Assembly (NCBI GenBank): GCA_025149125.1
Contig: CP102272.1
Coordinates: forward strand, 5,084,001-5,148,000
DNA from: [Clostridium] asparagiforme DSM 15981
GTDB lineage: Bacteria; Bacillota; Clostridia; Lachnospirales; Lachnospiraceae
Length of the DNA stretch: 64,000 bases
Reading direction: 5' to 3'
Program-made: the position numbers and the translations under genes
The notes under the pieces: generated by a model
What the model saw: the letters and a program-made list of their open reading frames with translations, nothing else
Database searches by the model: none
Told to the model about the DNA's origin: nothing
Shown here: piece after piece, positions 33,504 to 41,150 of the stretch
How the letters are laid out: each line of letters begins with the position of its first letter
Position numbering within the stretch: position 1 is the first letter of the stretch

Positions 33504-35036
33504 TTACAGTGAATTCCACAAATTCATCATGGCATAGCTGCGCCAGGGCCGCCAGCTCTCGGCCAGCGCCAGGATTTCTTTTCCCTTCCGGGGCGCCAGG
33601 GCCTTTTTGATGCCGTAGTCCGTCTCCAGAAATGCATCGGTCCAGCCCAATGCCCGCATGACCATATAATGGGCGGTCCAGGCGCCGATGCCCGGAATTT
33701 CCATCAGCTGCGCCGCCGTCCGCTCCGGGTCCGCTCCCGCGGCCAGCCGGATGGAACCGTCCGACAGCTTCCCCGCAAGGGCGGAGATGGTATTGGACCG
33801 GGCGGCGATCATCCCCAGCGGTCCCAGCCTGGCGGAAACCGGCTCCTCAAGCCCGCAGATGTCCTGGGCGGTGGGAAATAGATGAGTCAGGCCGTTCACC
33901 TCCGTGCGGATCGGGGTTCCCAGTTCCCGCGCAATCCGCCCGGCCAGCGTCGTCGCTCCCTTGACGGTAATCTGCTGCCCCAGAATTGTCCGGACCGCCA
34001 TTTCAAAGGGGTCAAAGCACCCGGGCACCCGGACGCCGGGCGCACATAAGCCTGGCTTTAGCGCATCCATTGTCTGTAAGGTCTCACAGATCCGGTTGGG
34101 ATCACAGCTCAAATCGAACAGCTCCTTCACCCGCGCCAGCGTCTGGGGCAGCACCGCTAAAAGGGACGCGGACACGGTAACGCGAAGCGCGTTTTGGCCT
34201 GGCATATTTTCCGCCTTGATCCAGCCGCACACTTCGGCCCCGTCCCGCTTTACAAGCCGCACGGTCCTGTAGTAGGCGTTTTCCCGGACCGCCTCCACGC
34301 CGGGAATTGCCCTTAACGCCAGGAACGCGAGCAGGCGGTCCCAGCCATAGGGTGGACGGTATCCCAGAAACAGGGATATGCCCTGTCCCTCCTGTTTTAC
34401 GGCCCCGCCGGTCTGCCTGCGCAGCGACGTCGGTGAGAGGTGGTAACGCGCCTGAAACAGGGCGTTAAACCGGCGCAGACTTCCGAAACCGGAGGCCATG
34501 GCCGCCTCCAGAACCGAAAGCCCGGTATCTGTCAGCAGGCTTTTGGCCAGCAGCAGGCGGCAGGTCTGCAGGTATTCCACCGGTGAGACACGGTACTCCT
34601 CCCGGAACACCCGGCGCAGGTGCCGGGCCGTGCAGCCCAGGGACGCCGCCAGCTCCTCCAGGCTCTCAATGCTCCCGCAATGTTCCTCCAGCTGTTTTGC
34701 CGCCAGAACCGCCAGACGGTGGGAGGCGTCCACCGGGGCGCAGACGGTCCCTGTCTGCGGGACAGCGCTGCACGTCCGGAGCCGGGTTGCCGGGACCATC
34801 GGCGCGCAGCCGGGCGCCAGTTCCGGGCGGCACAGCAGACAGGGCCGAAAGCCCGCCCGCTCCGCCTCCGCGGCGGTTTTAAAAAAGGTGCAGTTTTCCG
34901 GCCTGGGCAGACGCGCCCGGCACACAGGCCGGCAGTAAATCCCCGTGGAGGTCACTCCCACAAAAAAATGTCCGTCAAAACGGGAATCTTTTGATTGAAA
35001 TGCCGCGTAACAGGCGGCGTGGTTGTCGATTGTCAT
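33504..35036 (-). CDS. Ada-AlkA fusion: methyl sensor, AraC domain and 3-methyladenine glycosylase
   Basis: A 510-residue protein with three parts. Residues 1-80 form the Ada zinc domain with four Cys (YCRPVC, CLLC) that senses methylphosphotriesters. Residues about 95-205 form an AraC-type DNA-binding domain (LEELAASLGCTARHLRRVFR, LSVLEAAMASGFGSLRRFNA). Residues about 215-510 form AlkA, with helix-hairpin-helix IPGIGAWTAHYMVM and catalytic Asp in FLETDYGIKKAL. It therefore links damage sensing, gene activation and base excision. AGGAGG precedes the ATG. Such fusions are known in other bacteria. Confidence 0.95.
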   Translation of the reverse strand: MTIDNHAACYAAFQSKDSRFDGHFFVGVTSTGIYCRPVCRARLPRPENCTFFKTAAEAERAGFRPCLLCRPELAPGCAPMVPATRLRTCSAVPQTGTVCAPVDASHRLAVLAAKQLEEHCGSIESLEELAASLGCTARHLRRVFREEYRVSPVEYLQTCRLLLAKSLLTDTGLSVLEAAMASGFGSLRRFNALFQARYHLSPTSLRRQTGGAVKQEGQGISLFLGYRPPYGWDRLLAFLALRAIPGVEAVRENAYYRTVRLVKRDGAEVCGWIKAENMPGQNALRVTVSASLLAVLPQTLARVKELFDLSCDPNRICETLQTMDALKPGLCAPGVRVPGCFDPFEMAVRTILGQQITVKGATTLAGRIARELGTPIRTEVNGLTHLFPTAQDICGLEEPVSARLGPLGMIAARSNTISALAGKLSDGSIRLAAGADPERTAAQLMEIPGIGAWTAHYMVMRALGWTDAFLETDYGIKKALAPRKGKEILALAESWRPWRSYAMMNLWNSL

Positions 35037-35104
35037 AGCGGTTCCTCCTGTCTGTCATGGTGCCTTGCGGGCACATGCGGGCGTTTGAAAAGAGAGGGGT
35101 TTCC

Positions 35105-35117
35105 TGAATTCATTATA
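35105..35117 (-). promoter_or_regulatory. Likely activator-dependent promoter of the Ada-AlkA operon
   Basis: A perfect TATAAT on the minus strand (35112-35117) lies about 75 bases before the ATG. No -35 match exists at 16-18 bases, which fits activation by methylated Ada. Confidence 0.4.
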
Positions 35118-35178
35118 ACAGATCGGACAGAAAAATCCCGCCATTTTCGGACATAGATATTTTTTCCGCAGTCACACG

Positions 35179-35219
35179 CAAAAAAGGTTCTGAAAACAAT
35201 CGTTCTCAGAACCTTTTTC
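35179..35219 (-). terminator. Terminator of tRNA-Gln
   Basis: Stem AAAAAGGTTCTGA/TCAGAACCTTTTT directly behind the tRNA gene on the minus strand, ending in T6. Confidence 0.85.
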
Positions 35220-35223
35220 ATCG

Positions 35224-35295
35224 CTGGGCCAGCGGGATTCGAACCCTCGAATGCAGGAGTCAAAGTCCTGTGCCTTACCGCTTGGCGATGGCCCA
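35224..35295 (-). tRNA. tRNA-Gln (TTG)
   Basis: A 72-base cloverleaf: acceptor TGGGCCA/TGGCCCA, anticodon stem CAGGA with loop CTTTGAC (anticodon TTG), and T-arm with GGTTCGAATCC. CCA is not encoded. TTGCCA (35349-35354) and TATTAT (35326-35331), 17 bases apart on the minus strand, form its promoter. Confidence 0.95.
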
Positions 35296-35325
35296 TCAGC
35301 CGAAATTCCACCGGCATACCCAAAC

Positions 35326-35354
35326 ATAATACCATAGAATCCGCCGCTTGGCAA
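35326..35354 (-). promoter_or_regulatory. Promoter of tRNA-Gln
   Basis: TTGCCA, 17-base spacer, TATTAT on the minus strand, about 30 bases before the tRNA. The remainder of 35355-35572 shows no gene. Confidence 0.55.
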
Positions 35355-35572
35355 GCCCCGTTTCAGCCTGGACTTTTGCGCCTGGACTTTTAAACCGCAT
35401 GTCCATTTCAACAGCGAAAATCCATCCGCTTCCCAAGGCTTCTCTCCCTACGCCGCCAGCCCATTGCCGCGCATTTTCCGGCCGGCGGCCGATAACCTGT
35501 GCTCCGCACTTTAAGGTCCGCCGCCGGCAGACGCATTACGCCTCGCCAGACACGTTGCACCTGGCATACAAA

Positions 35573-37102
35573 TTACGCTCCATAAACATTCGCCGCCTCC
35601 CGGATCAGCGTCTCCACAAGCCGCTGCATACCGGCGACCGCCGAATGATTTTCCAGCCCATACTCCGCTGCCGCACGTTTCATCCTGGGCGCGGCCAGCC
35701 AGGTACTGTCCGACTCATCCTCCCACACGGATATTCGCAGCGGCAACTCCAGGGAAATGCTCTGATCCGCCTGCATTAGCCCTGTGCCGACCTTAGGGGA
35801 ACCAAACACCAGCACGGTGGTGGGGCGAAGCTCAAGACCGGCCTCCAGGGCATTTTTGCCATGGTCAAACTTTGCAAACACGGGAATATTCCGTTTCTCC
35901 AGCCCCATTTCCAGCCGCCGCAGGGTCTCTTCGACCGGATACTGCCCTTCCAGCAGGAACAGGCGGTTGTCGTCGTAGTTGGTGGACAGCAGGTCCCCGA
36001 ACGCCCCGGCGATCCTTCTGCCCAGATTCGTGAAATCCACCCCCTCCCGGTTCGCCATCAGAGTCACGCAGACCAGCTCGTCTGGATGGGTAAAACGACT
36101 CAAAAATGAGGAAAATCCCGGAACTGAGCCTTTGATATCCATTAAACCGCGGTGGTGATAGAACTGCCAGCCTGCGTTGGCGGGCACGCTATTTCCGTCC
36201 GGAAGCTTCCACGGCCCGTAGAGCTGCGCCCGGTTTTCCGCTTTTTCGATGAGCACTCCCCCGGCCAGCCCGATATCCCAAAAGGAAATATCTTGCGCCG
36301 AGGCCCAGACGTCCCCGAAGCCTCTAAGGGCCGTAGAGGGAATCACGCTGTAAGGGCTGCCATCCTGCCTGTAACTGGCGGCCTGCTCCACCGGGTCGAT
36401 AAAACGCCCGTCCATTTTGAAAAGCTGATGGATATTGCCGGTCTGAGATACATCCTCGCTGTCATATTGATCCAGATCGCCGGTAAATCCGGTGTGACGC
36501 AATCCCAAACGCTCAAACTGATGTTTCTTGACAAAGCTCTCGTAGTCCATTCCGGAGACCCTGCCGACCACCTCTGTCAGCAACAGGAAATTGGTTGCGC
36601 TCTGTTCAACCCCTGTGCCCGGCTCAAAGCTCAGCTTCTTCTCCCCCACCAGGGCCGCCAGACCGGCAAAGTCCCACTCTCTCTGCGAATCGTAGCCCTC
36701 CGCCTGCCGGTAATCCGCCAGACCGGCTGCGTGGCGCAGGAGCTGGCGGGACGTGATCCCCTTCCACCGCGGGGGCAGATTTTCCACATACTGCGAGACA
36801 GGCGCGTCCAAATCCAGCTTTCCCGCCTCGTACAGCTGCATGGCCGCCACTGCCGCGTATGCCTGGGAAATGGGACCGGCCGGCCACATGGTATTGACGG
36901 AAGCCAGCCGCCGCTGCTTTTCGTCGGACAGCCCGTATCCTACTACCCGCGGGATATAGGGAGCCTGTACAATGGCCAGTGCCAGGCCTGGAATTCCATT
37001 TTCCTCCATAAACTCCCAGATCATTTCATCCACAGTTCTCCCCAGGTAAGACACGTCCGCGCTACCCCTGATCTTCATCTCTGTGTGCTCTTTTGTATTC
37101 AT
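35573..37102 (-). CDS. Penicillin-binding/beta-lactamase-like protein without SxxK, fused to DUF302
   Basis: A 509-residue two-domain protein. Residues about 10-370 follow the class C beta-lactamase/LACTB fold, with MQLYEAGKLDLDAPVSQYVE and ITSRQLLRHAAGLADYR. Where SxxK is expected (GSITK in relatives) it has GPISQ, and the YxN motif (YSNTN) is replaced by QSATN. The catalytic Ser, Lys and Tyr therefore appear lost. Residues about 375-509 match DUF302 (RRLEMGLEKRNIPVFAKFDH, LVFGSPKVGTGLMQADQSIS). GGAAAGG precedes the ATG at 37102; no signal peptide is seen. It may be a binding protein rather than an enzyme. Confidence 0.8.
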   Translation of the reverse strand: MNTKEHTEMKIRGSADVSYLGRTVDEMIWEFMEENGIPGLALAIVQAPYIPRVVGYGLSDEKQRRLASVNTMWPAGPISQAYAAVAAMQLYEAGKLDLDAPVSQYVENLPPRWKGITSRQLLRHAAGLADYRQAEGYDSQREWDFAGLAALVGEKKLSFEPGTGVEQSATNFLLLTEVVGRVSGMDYESFVKKHQFERLGLRHTGFTGDLDQYDSEDVSQTGNIHQLFKMDGRFIDPVEQAASYRQDGSPYSVIPSTALRGFGDVWASAQDISFWDIGLAGGVLIEKAENRAQLYGPWKLPDGNSVPANAGWQFYHHRGLMDIKGSVPGFSSFLSRFTHPDELVCVTLMANREGVDFTNLGRRIAGAFGDLLSTNYDDNRLFLLEGQYPVEETLRRLEMGLEKRNIPVFAKFDHGKNALEAGLELRPTTVLVFGSPKVGTGLMQADQSISLELPLRISVWEDESDSTWLAAPRMKRAAAEYGLENHSAVAGMQRLVETLIREAANVYGA

Positions 37103-37201
37103 ACAGTCCTTTCCTTTCTTTGCCGCCAATCTGTTACCATTTTAGATACAGTTTATACTGTAATTATAGCTGTTACAGATTGGTTTGTCAAGGAAATACG
37201 C

Positions 37202-37233
37202 AAAAAAATACCTTACCGTCTACCGGTAAGGTA
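37202..37233 (-). terminator. Terminator of the tRNA-Arg/tRNA-His unit
   Basis: A perfect 10-bp stem TACCTTACCG/CGGTAAGGTA with a 5-base loop, followed by T7 on the minus strand. Confidence 0.85.
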
Positions 37234-37241
37234 TCTCAAAG

Positions 37242-37316
37242 GGTGAGTACAGGGATTCGAACCCTGGGCCTCCAGAGCCACAATCTGGCGCGATAACCAA
37301 CTTCGCCATACCCACC
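37242..37316 (-). tRNA. tRNA-His (GTG)
   Basis: A 75-base tRNA including the extra G at position -1, opposite C73, a hallmark of tRNA-His. Acceptor GTGGGTA/TACTCAC; anticodon stem CCAGA, loop TTGTGGC (anticodon GTG); T-arm GGTTCGAATCC. Confidence 0.95.
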
Positions 37317-37345
37317 ATATTAAATTGTACGGACTCTCGTCCGAA

Positions 37346-37419
<74 letters not shown>

Positions 37420-37673
37420 AATCCCGGCAGCCTCCCGAGGGACTCAACCGTCGCCTGGCACTTGTCCGAAGTTCTTACCCACAGCGGTACACACTTCTGT
37501 CGTGTCAACGTGTTATAGTCTATCATACTTTTTTGACGATTGCAAGCTCTTTTTTATATTTTTTTTAAGCTGCAATTTTCATGCCTGAGGGCCTTATTTT
37601 TCAGACAACGAGACTCCCGGCCCCCTTACTGTTGCACGAGTGCCGCCCGGCCCCGCCCTGGGCCCTGTATAAA

Positions 37674-37702
37674 TTGACTTTACCGGTCGGGTATGGTACA
37701 AC
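37674..37702 (+). promoter_or_regulatory. Probable promoter of the MFS exporter and its leader
   Basis: TTGACT (37674-37679), a 17-base spacer and TACAAC (37697-37702). Transcription would start near 37709, about 190 bases before the exporter start codon. Confidence 0.45.
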
Positions 37703-37754
37703 AAAGAAATACAGCCGCAGCCAAACAGAGCTGACGGTACGGGAGGTGAACGCA

Positions 37755-37811
37755 ATGTCATATATCGATATGGGCAGATATCTCTGTACAAAATCCATTG
37801 CACGGGCATAA
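37755..37811 (+). CDS. Putative regulatory leader peptide (18 residues)
   Basis: MSYIDMGRYLCTKSIARA with an excellent ribosome site, GGGAGGTG, 6 bases before the ATG. It ends 87 bases before the start of a drug-exporter-like MFS gene. Its codons 9-14 and beyond form one arm of an inverted repeat that can pair with either of two downstream segments. The arrangement matches ribosome-stalling leaders of macrolide and other antibiotic resistance genes. The peptide itself matches no leader that I remember. Confidence 0.6.
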   Translation: MSYIDMGRYLCTKSIARA

Positions 37812-37856
37812 TTTGTACAGAGTAAACGGCGGTTTTGCCCGCATTGGGTTTTGTAC
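37782..37856 (+). promoter_or_regulatory. Candidate attenuator with alternative hairpins
   Basis: Arm A, CTCTGTACAAA (37782-37792, inside the leader gene), is an exact reverse complement of arm B (37812-37822). GTACAAAATCC (37786-37796) also pairs, with one mismatch, to arm C, GGGTTTTGTAC (37846-37856). CGGGCA/TGCCCG (37803-37808/37836-37841) gives a further exclusive pairing. A ribosome stalled in the leader would mask arm A. Confidence 0.5.
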
Positions 37857-37898
37857 TTATGGAACCGAAAAAATGATTCTGTAAGGAGAGAAACTTCA

Positions 37899-39188
37899 AT
37901 GGAAAATAGTTTTAAGAAATATCTGTTATTCTGGTTCGGCGGTTCCGTCTCCCAGCTGGGGAGCGCCATGACCAGCTTTGCATTGATCCTGTGGACCTAC
38001 ACCCAGACGAAATCCGCAATGGCCGTGTCCCTGATGTCCTTCTGCAATTACCTGCCTTACATTCTGGTCAGCCTGTTTGCCGGCGGTTTTGTGGACCGGC
38101 ACCGCAAGAAAACCATTATGCTCGCGGCGGATTCCATCGCGGCCGCCTGTTCATTTTTTGTCCTGCTGTGCTGGCGGTCCGGGGAACTGAAAATCCAGTA
38201 CATCTATGCGGTTAACTGCGTGATCGGATTTATGAATTCCTTTCAGATACCGGCTCAGTCGGTGGCGGTGGGAATTCTGGTGCCCAAGGACAAAATCGCC
38301 CGGATGAGCGGCATGGACTCGTTTTCCGCCAACCTGGTTTCCGTGGTTTCGCCGGTGCTGGCCTCCTCCGTCTTCGCCTTCGGCGGTCTGGGCGCGGTGA
38401 TCGCCGCGGATCTTTTATCCTTTTTGTTTAATTTTGCGCTGCTTCTGATCTTTATCAAAATACCGGAGGATTTATCCAAAGCGCCCAGGGGAGCTTGCGT
38501 CCTGTCCGGCTGTTTTGACGGCTTCCGGTTCCTGTTCCGCCACAAAGGGCTGTGGTACATCATCGTCACCATGGCGGTGCTGAATTTCTTCTCCCGCCTG
38601 ACGTACGAAAATATCCTGTCCCCCATGATTCTGGCCAGGAGCGGCGGCAACAGCCTGACCCTCGGGGCCGTCAACATGGTCCTGGGCGCCGGCGGCATTC
38701 TGGGCGGACTCATCATCTCGCTCAGGCCGTTAAAAGCCAGCAGCGTAAAATTGATCTACTTCTCAGCCGCAGCGTCCTTTCTCCTGGGCGATCTGATGAT
38801 GGGTCTGGGAAAAAACACCGTCTGGTGGAGCCTTGCCGCGGTGTGGGCCAGCCTGCCCATTCCGTTTCTGGCGGCCGGACAGAGGATGATCCTGTATCAG
38901 ATGGTTCCACGGGAACTCCAGGGAAGCGTATTTTCCGTGCGGAATGCGATCCAATACTGCACAATCCCGGCCGGGCTTCTGTTGGGCGGCTACCTGGCCG
39001 ACTTCGTGTTTGAGCCGTTCATGCAGTCCGGCTCCGGCGCGGCCGTGGCCCTTGGACAGCTGGTTGGGATGGGAACTGGAAGCGGCATGGCGGTCATGTT
39101 CCTGTGCACCGGCATCCTTGGGGCGGTGTTCAGCCTGATGGCCTACCGCAAGAAAGAAATACAGGATCTGGAAAAATCCGGGCTGTAG
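37899..39188 (+). CDS. MFS transporter, MefA/macrolide-efflux-like
   Basis: A 429-residue exporter with about 12 membrane segments. It starts MENSFKKYLLFWFGGSVSQL, typical of Mef-type macrolide efflux MFS proteins, with the loop GGFVDRHRKKTIMLAADSIA (motif A, about 67-86) and AGQRMILYQMVPRELQGSVF (about 326-345). AAGGAG lies before the ATG at 37899. The substrate is unknown; an antibiotic-inducible leader upstream supports a drug-export role. It is monocistronic and followed by a strong terminator. Confidence 0.85.
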   Translation: MENSFKKYLLFWFGGSVSQLGSAMTSFALILWTYTQTKSAMAVSLMSFCNYLPYILVSLFAGGFVDRHRKKTIMLAADSIAAACSFFVLLCWRSGELKIQYIYAVNCVIGFMNSFQIPAQSVAVGILVPKDKIARMSGMDSFSANLVSVVSPVLASSVFAFGGLGAVIAADLLSFLFNFALLLIFIKIPEDLSKAPRGACVLSGCFDGFRFLFRHKGLWYIIVTMAVLNFFSRLTYENILSPMILARSGGNSLTLGAVNMVLGAGGILGGLIISLRPLKASSVKLIYFSAAASFLLGDLMMGLGKNTVWWSLAAVWASLPIPFLAAGQRMILYQMVPRELQGSVFSVRNAIQYCTIPAGLLLGGYLADFVFEPFMQSGSGAAVALGQLVGMGTGSGMAVMFLCTGILGAVFSLMAYRKKEIQDLEKSGL

Positions 39189-39240
39189 TCCCGTTTGAAG
39201 CTCTATCCCGTTTTTCCTCCGATCTACCCCATAAAAACAG

Positions 39241-39287
39241 CAAAAAAAACGGGAAACCTCGCTATCACAAGGTTTCCCAGTTTTTTA
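39241..39287. terminator. Bidirectional terminator between MFS gene and tRNA-Gly
   Basis: A perfect 9-bp stem GGGAAACCT/AGGTTTCCC with A8 before and T6 after, serving both the plus-strand exporter and the minus-strand tRNA unit. Confidence 0.85.
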
Positions 39288-39291
39288 TAAG

Positions 39292-39362
39292 AGCAGGTGA
39301 TGGGAATCGAACCCACGTATCTAGCTTGGAAGGCTAGTGTTCTACCATTGAACTACACCTGC
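39292..39362 (-). tRNA. tRNA-Gly (TCC)
   Basis: A 71-base tRNA: acceptor GCAGGTG/CACCTGC with U73, anticodon stem CTAGC with loop CTTCCAA (anticodon TCC), T-arm GGTTCGATTCC. Confidence 0.95.
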
Positions 39363-39373
39363 GTATCTTCAAG

Positions 39374-39448
39374 TCGGGGTGACAGGATTCGAACCTGCGA
39401 CTTCCTGGTCCCAAACCAGGCGCTCTAGCCAAGCTGAGCCACACCCCG
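39374..39448 (-). tRNA. tRNA-Pro (TGG)
   Basis: A 75-base tRNA: acceptor CGGGGTG/CACCCCG, anticodon stem CCTGG with loop TTTGGGA (anticodon TGG), T-arm GGTTCGAATCC. It precedes tRNA-Gly by 11 bases in one unit. Confidence 0.95.
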
Positions 39449-39497
39449 GTGTCAGGCAAGGTATACCTGTATTTCCCCGTCTCGCGACGCAAAAATT

Positions 39498-39526
39498 ATT
39501 ATATACCATGCCTTTGCTCTTGTCAA
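39498..39526 (-). promoter_or_regulatory. Consensus promoter of the tRNA-Pro/tRNA-Gly unit
   Basis: A perfect TTGACA (39521-39526), 17-base spacer and perfect TATAAT (39498-39503) on the minus strand. Confidence 0.85.
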
Positions 39527-39613
39527 CCGGATTTCAAATATTTTTCCGCAGTATTTTTCCGCAGCCACCTCCGCGTTCAAGCAAAATCATCAAAGAGTTT
39601 TTCTTAAAATTGC

Positions 39614-39642
39614 TTGAATTTCAGAAATGGATTGATTATAAT
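39614..39642 (+). promoter_or_regulatory. Promoter of the antitoxin RNA
   Basis: TTGAAT (39614-39619), 17-base spacer, perfect TATAAT (39637-39642) on the plus strand, pointing into the 3' end of the toxin transcript. Confidence 0.65.
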
Positions 39643-39649
39643 ATAGATG

Positions 39650-39747
39650 TAATAAAAAAGGAACAACCACCTCACACAAGAGGTTGGCCCATAACTAAGA
39701 TAGAAATTCCACCCTCGCAACGGCCAAGTATACAAGGGTGGTTTTTC
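39650..39747 (+). ncRNA. Predicted antisense antitoxin RNA of a type I toxin-antitoxin locus
   Basis: A transcript of about 98 bases is bounded by a consensus-like promoter and a terminator hairpin (CCACCCT/AGGGTGG, 39709-39741, then T5). It runs opposite to the toxin mRNA and overlaps its last ~95 bases, the layout of SR4/bsrG and SR5/bsrE in Bacillus. There is no reading frame with a ribosome site in it. It is predicted to base-pair with the toxin mRNA and trigger its decay or block its translation. Confidence 0.65.
39654..39687 (-). terminator. Terminator of the toxin mRNA
   Basis: On the minus strand a stem with one bulged base (CCAACCTC/GAGGTGG) is followed by TTGTTCCTTTTTT. Confidence 0.6.
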
Positions 39748-39775
39748 TATGCCCATTTCTGGGACTTGAAAAACG

Positions 39776-39859
39776 CTACTGACTAATCTTTAAGATAAAG
39801 GTCAGCAATGCGAGAATGAACATACCAAAGGCCATTAAGTCTTTGAAATCAAATTTCAT
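39776..39859 (-). CDS. Holin-like type I toxin peptide (27 residues)
   Basis: The peptide starts MKFDFKDLMAFGMFILALL and ends with a short Lys-containing tail (ILKISQ). One membrane helix (about residues 8-24) contains the FGMFILALLTFI pattern shared by the bsrG/txpA-related 'putative holin-like toxin' family. GGGAGGTG lies 6 bases before the ATG. A promoter with TTGGCA (39954-39959), 17 bases and TAAAAT (39931-39936) on the minus strand gives an mRNA of about 270 bases, matching the size of bsrG mRNA. The toxin would insert into the membrane when the antisense RNA is absent. The region is AT-rich compared with its neighbours. Confidence 0.8.
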   Translation of the reverse strand: MKFDFKDLMAFGMFILALLTFILKISQ

Positions 39860-39923
39860 TCGCACCACCTCCCATCTTATGTAAAATGGAAGGCCAACAC
39901 CTTGTAATAACATGATTGTTCCC

Positions 39924-39959
39924 TATGAATATTTTAACTTATAAACATATGTTTGCCAA
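39924..39959 (-). promoter_or_regulatory. Promoter of the toxin mRNA
   Basis: TTGGCA, 17-base spacer, TAAAAT on the minus strand; start near 39924, leaving a 65-base leader before the toxin ATG. Confidence 0.6.
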
Positions 39960-40017
39960 GCATGTTTCTTCAATTAAAAACCTTCTTTTTCCGCAGCCAC
40001 CTCCGGCCAAGGAACCT

Positions 40018-40524
40018 TCACCTCTCCAGATAATTCAGCGAGAAATGGGCCTCCCCGTCCCGGTCGATGTCCATCAGCATATAGGACGGGCGGTGTCCGT
40101 CCTGGCGGGGGTAGGAAAGGCTGCCCGGATTCAGAACGATCAGGTCCTTGTCCCCGTCCTTTTTGTCCACCTCGTAAAACGGACGGTGGGTGTGGCCGTA
40201 CATGACGATGTCGAATCCGCCGGCCCGCGCCTCCTTGATCAGGCGCTCCGGCCCCAGGGACACGCTGTAATAGTGGCCGTGGGTCAGCAGCACCCGGTAA
40301 CGGCCAATCATGATATCCTTTTCCCGGTCCAGATTGGAGAAAAAGTCGTTGTTTCCCAGCACAAATTCCAGATCGCAGCCCTCGTTGACCCAGGAGGCGA
40401 TCTCCTGCTCGCTCCCCTCCGCATCGCCTAAGTGGATCAGCATATCCAGCCGGCCGCTGCGCTCCAGTATTTCCCTCAGATTCACGTCCTTGCGATGGGT
40501 ATCGCTCACTATCAGTATCTTCAT
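40018..40524 (-). CDS. YfcE/MJ0936-type metallophosphoesterase
   Basis: A 168-residue phosphodiesterase with metal motifs SDTHRKD (about 7-13), HLGDAEG (about 31-37), VLGNND (about 55-60), LTHGHYYS (about 80-87) and GHTHRPFY (about 115-122). It would cleave small phosphodiesters or phosphomonoesters in the cytoplasm with two divalent metals. Its start overlaps the RdgB stop by four bases (ATGA), so the two are coupled, as is common in Firmicutes. Confidence 0.9.
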   Translation of the reverse strand: MKILIVSDTHRKDVNLREILERSGRLDMLIHLGDAEGSEQEIASWVNEGCDLEFVLGNNDFFSNLDREKDIMIGRYRVLLTHGHYYSVSLGPERLIKEARAGGFDIVMYGHTHRPFYEVDKKDGDKDLIVLNPGSLSYPRQDGHRPSYMLMDIDRDGEAHFSLNYLER

Positions 40525-41132
40525 CCCTTATCCTTTCCCAGCCAGTTAACCAACGCTTCCCTCATGGCCCGCAGCGCCTTGCCACGGTGACTGATCCGGT
40601 TTTTCTCATCCATGGTAATCTCCGCCGATGTCTTTCCAAACTCAGGAAGCCACAAAATGGGATCATAGCCGAATCCGCCGCTCCCCGCAGGTTCCCCGGC
40701 GATTCTCCCCTCCATGGTCTCCTCGGTGTGCAGCACGCTCCCGTCCGGCAGCACCGCCGCGATGTTGCAGACAAAACGGGCGCTGCGCTCCTCTTCCCGT
40801 GCCTCCCTCAGCCGGTCGATAATGGTTCGGTTCTTCACCTCGTAGGAGGTGTCCTCGCCCAGATAACGGGCGGAGTAAATGCCGGGCTCGCCGCCCAGAT
40901 AGTCCACCACCAGACCGGAATCGTCGGCCAGAACGATGCCGCCGGTCTGCTCCCAGACAGCCCTGGCCTTGATCTCGGCGTTCTCGCCGAAGGTAGTCCC
41001 GTTCTCCTCGATCTCCGGGGAAACGCCGGCCTCCTTCATGGAGAGCACCGGCAGTCCCAGATCGGATAAAATACTGCGGATTTCCCGCATTTTCCCTTCG
41101 TTTCCGGTGGCAAAAACAATTTTATCTTCCAT
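40521..41132 (-). CDS. rdgB: XTP/dITP diphosphatase (RdgB/HAM1 family)
   Basis: A 203-residue house-cleaning enzyme that hydrolyses XTP, ITP and dITP. Motifs: IVFATGNEGKMREIRSIL at the N-terminus (substrate-binding TGNxxK), LADDSGLVVDYLGGEPGIYS (metal-binding DDSGL, about 70-90) and GSGGFGYDPILWLPEF, ISHRGKALRAM near the C-terminus. It lies between a C1 peptidase gene (18 bases) and the coupled phosphoesterase gene. Confidence 0.95.
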   Translation of the reverse strand: MEDKIVFATGNEGKMREIRSILSDLGLPVLSMKEAGVSPEIEENGTTFGENAEIKARAVWEQTGGIVLADDSGLVVDYLGGEPGIYSARYLGEDTSYEVKNRTIIDRLREAREEERSARFVCNIAAVLPDGSVLHTEETMEGRIAGEPAGSGGFGYDPILWLPEFGKTSAEITMDEKNRISHRGKALRAMREALVNWLGKDKG

Positions 41133-41150
41133 ATGGTATATTCCTGCTTT

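Noticed and set aside
37420..37500. Possible third tRNA behind tRNA-Arg
   Set aside because: A GGTTGAGTCCC-like stretch is present on the minus strand, but no acceptor stem or anticodon arm can be formed.
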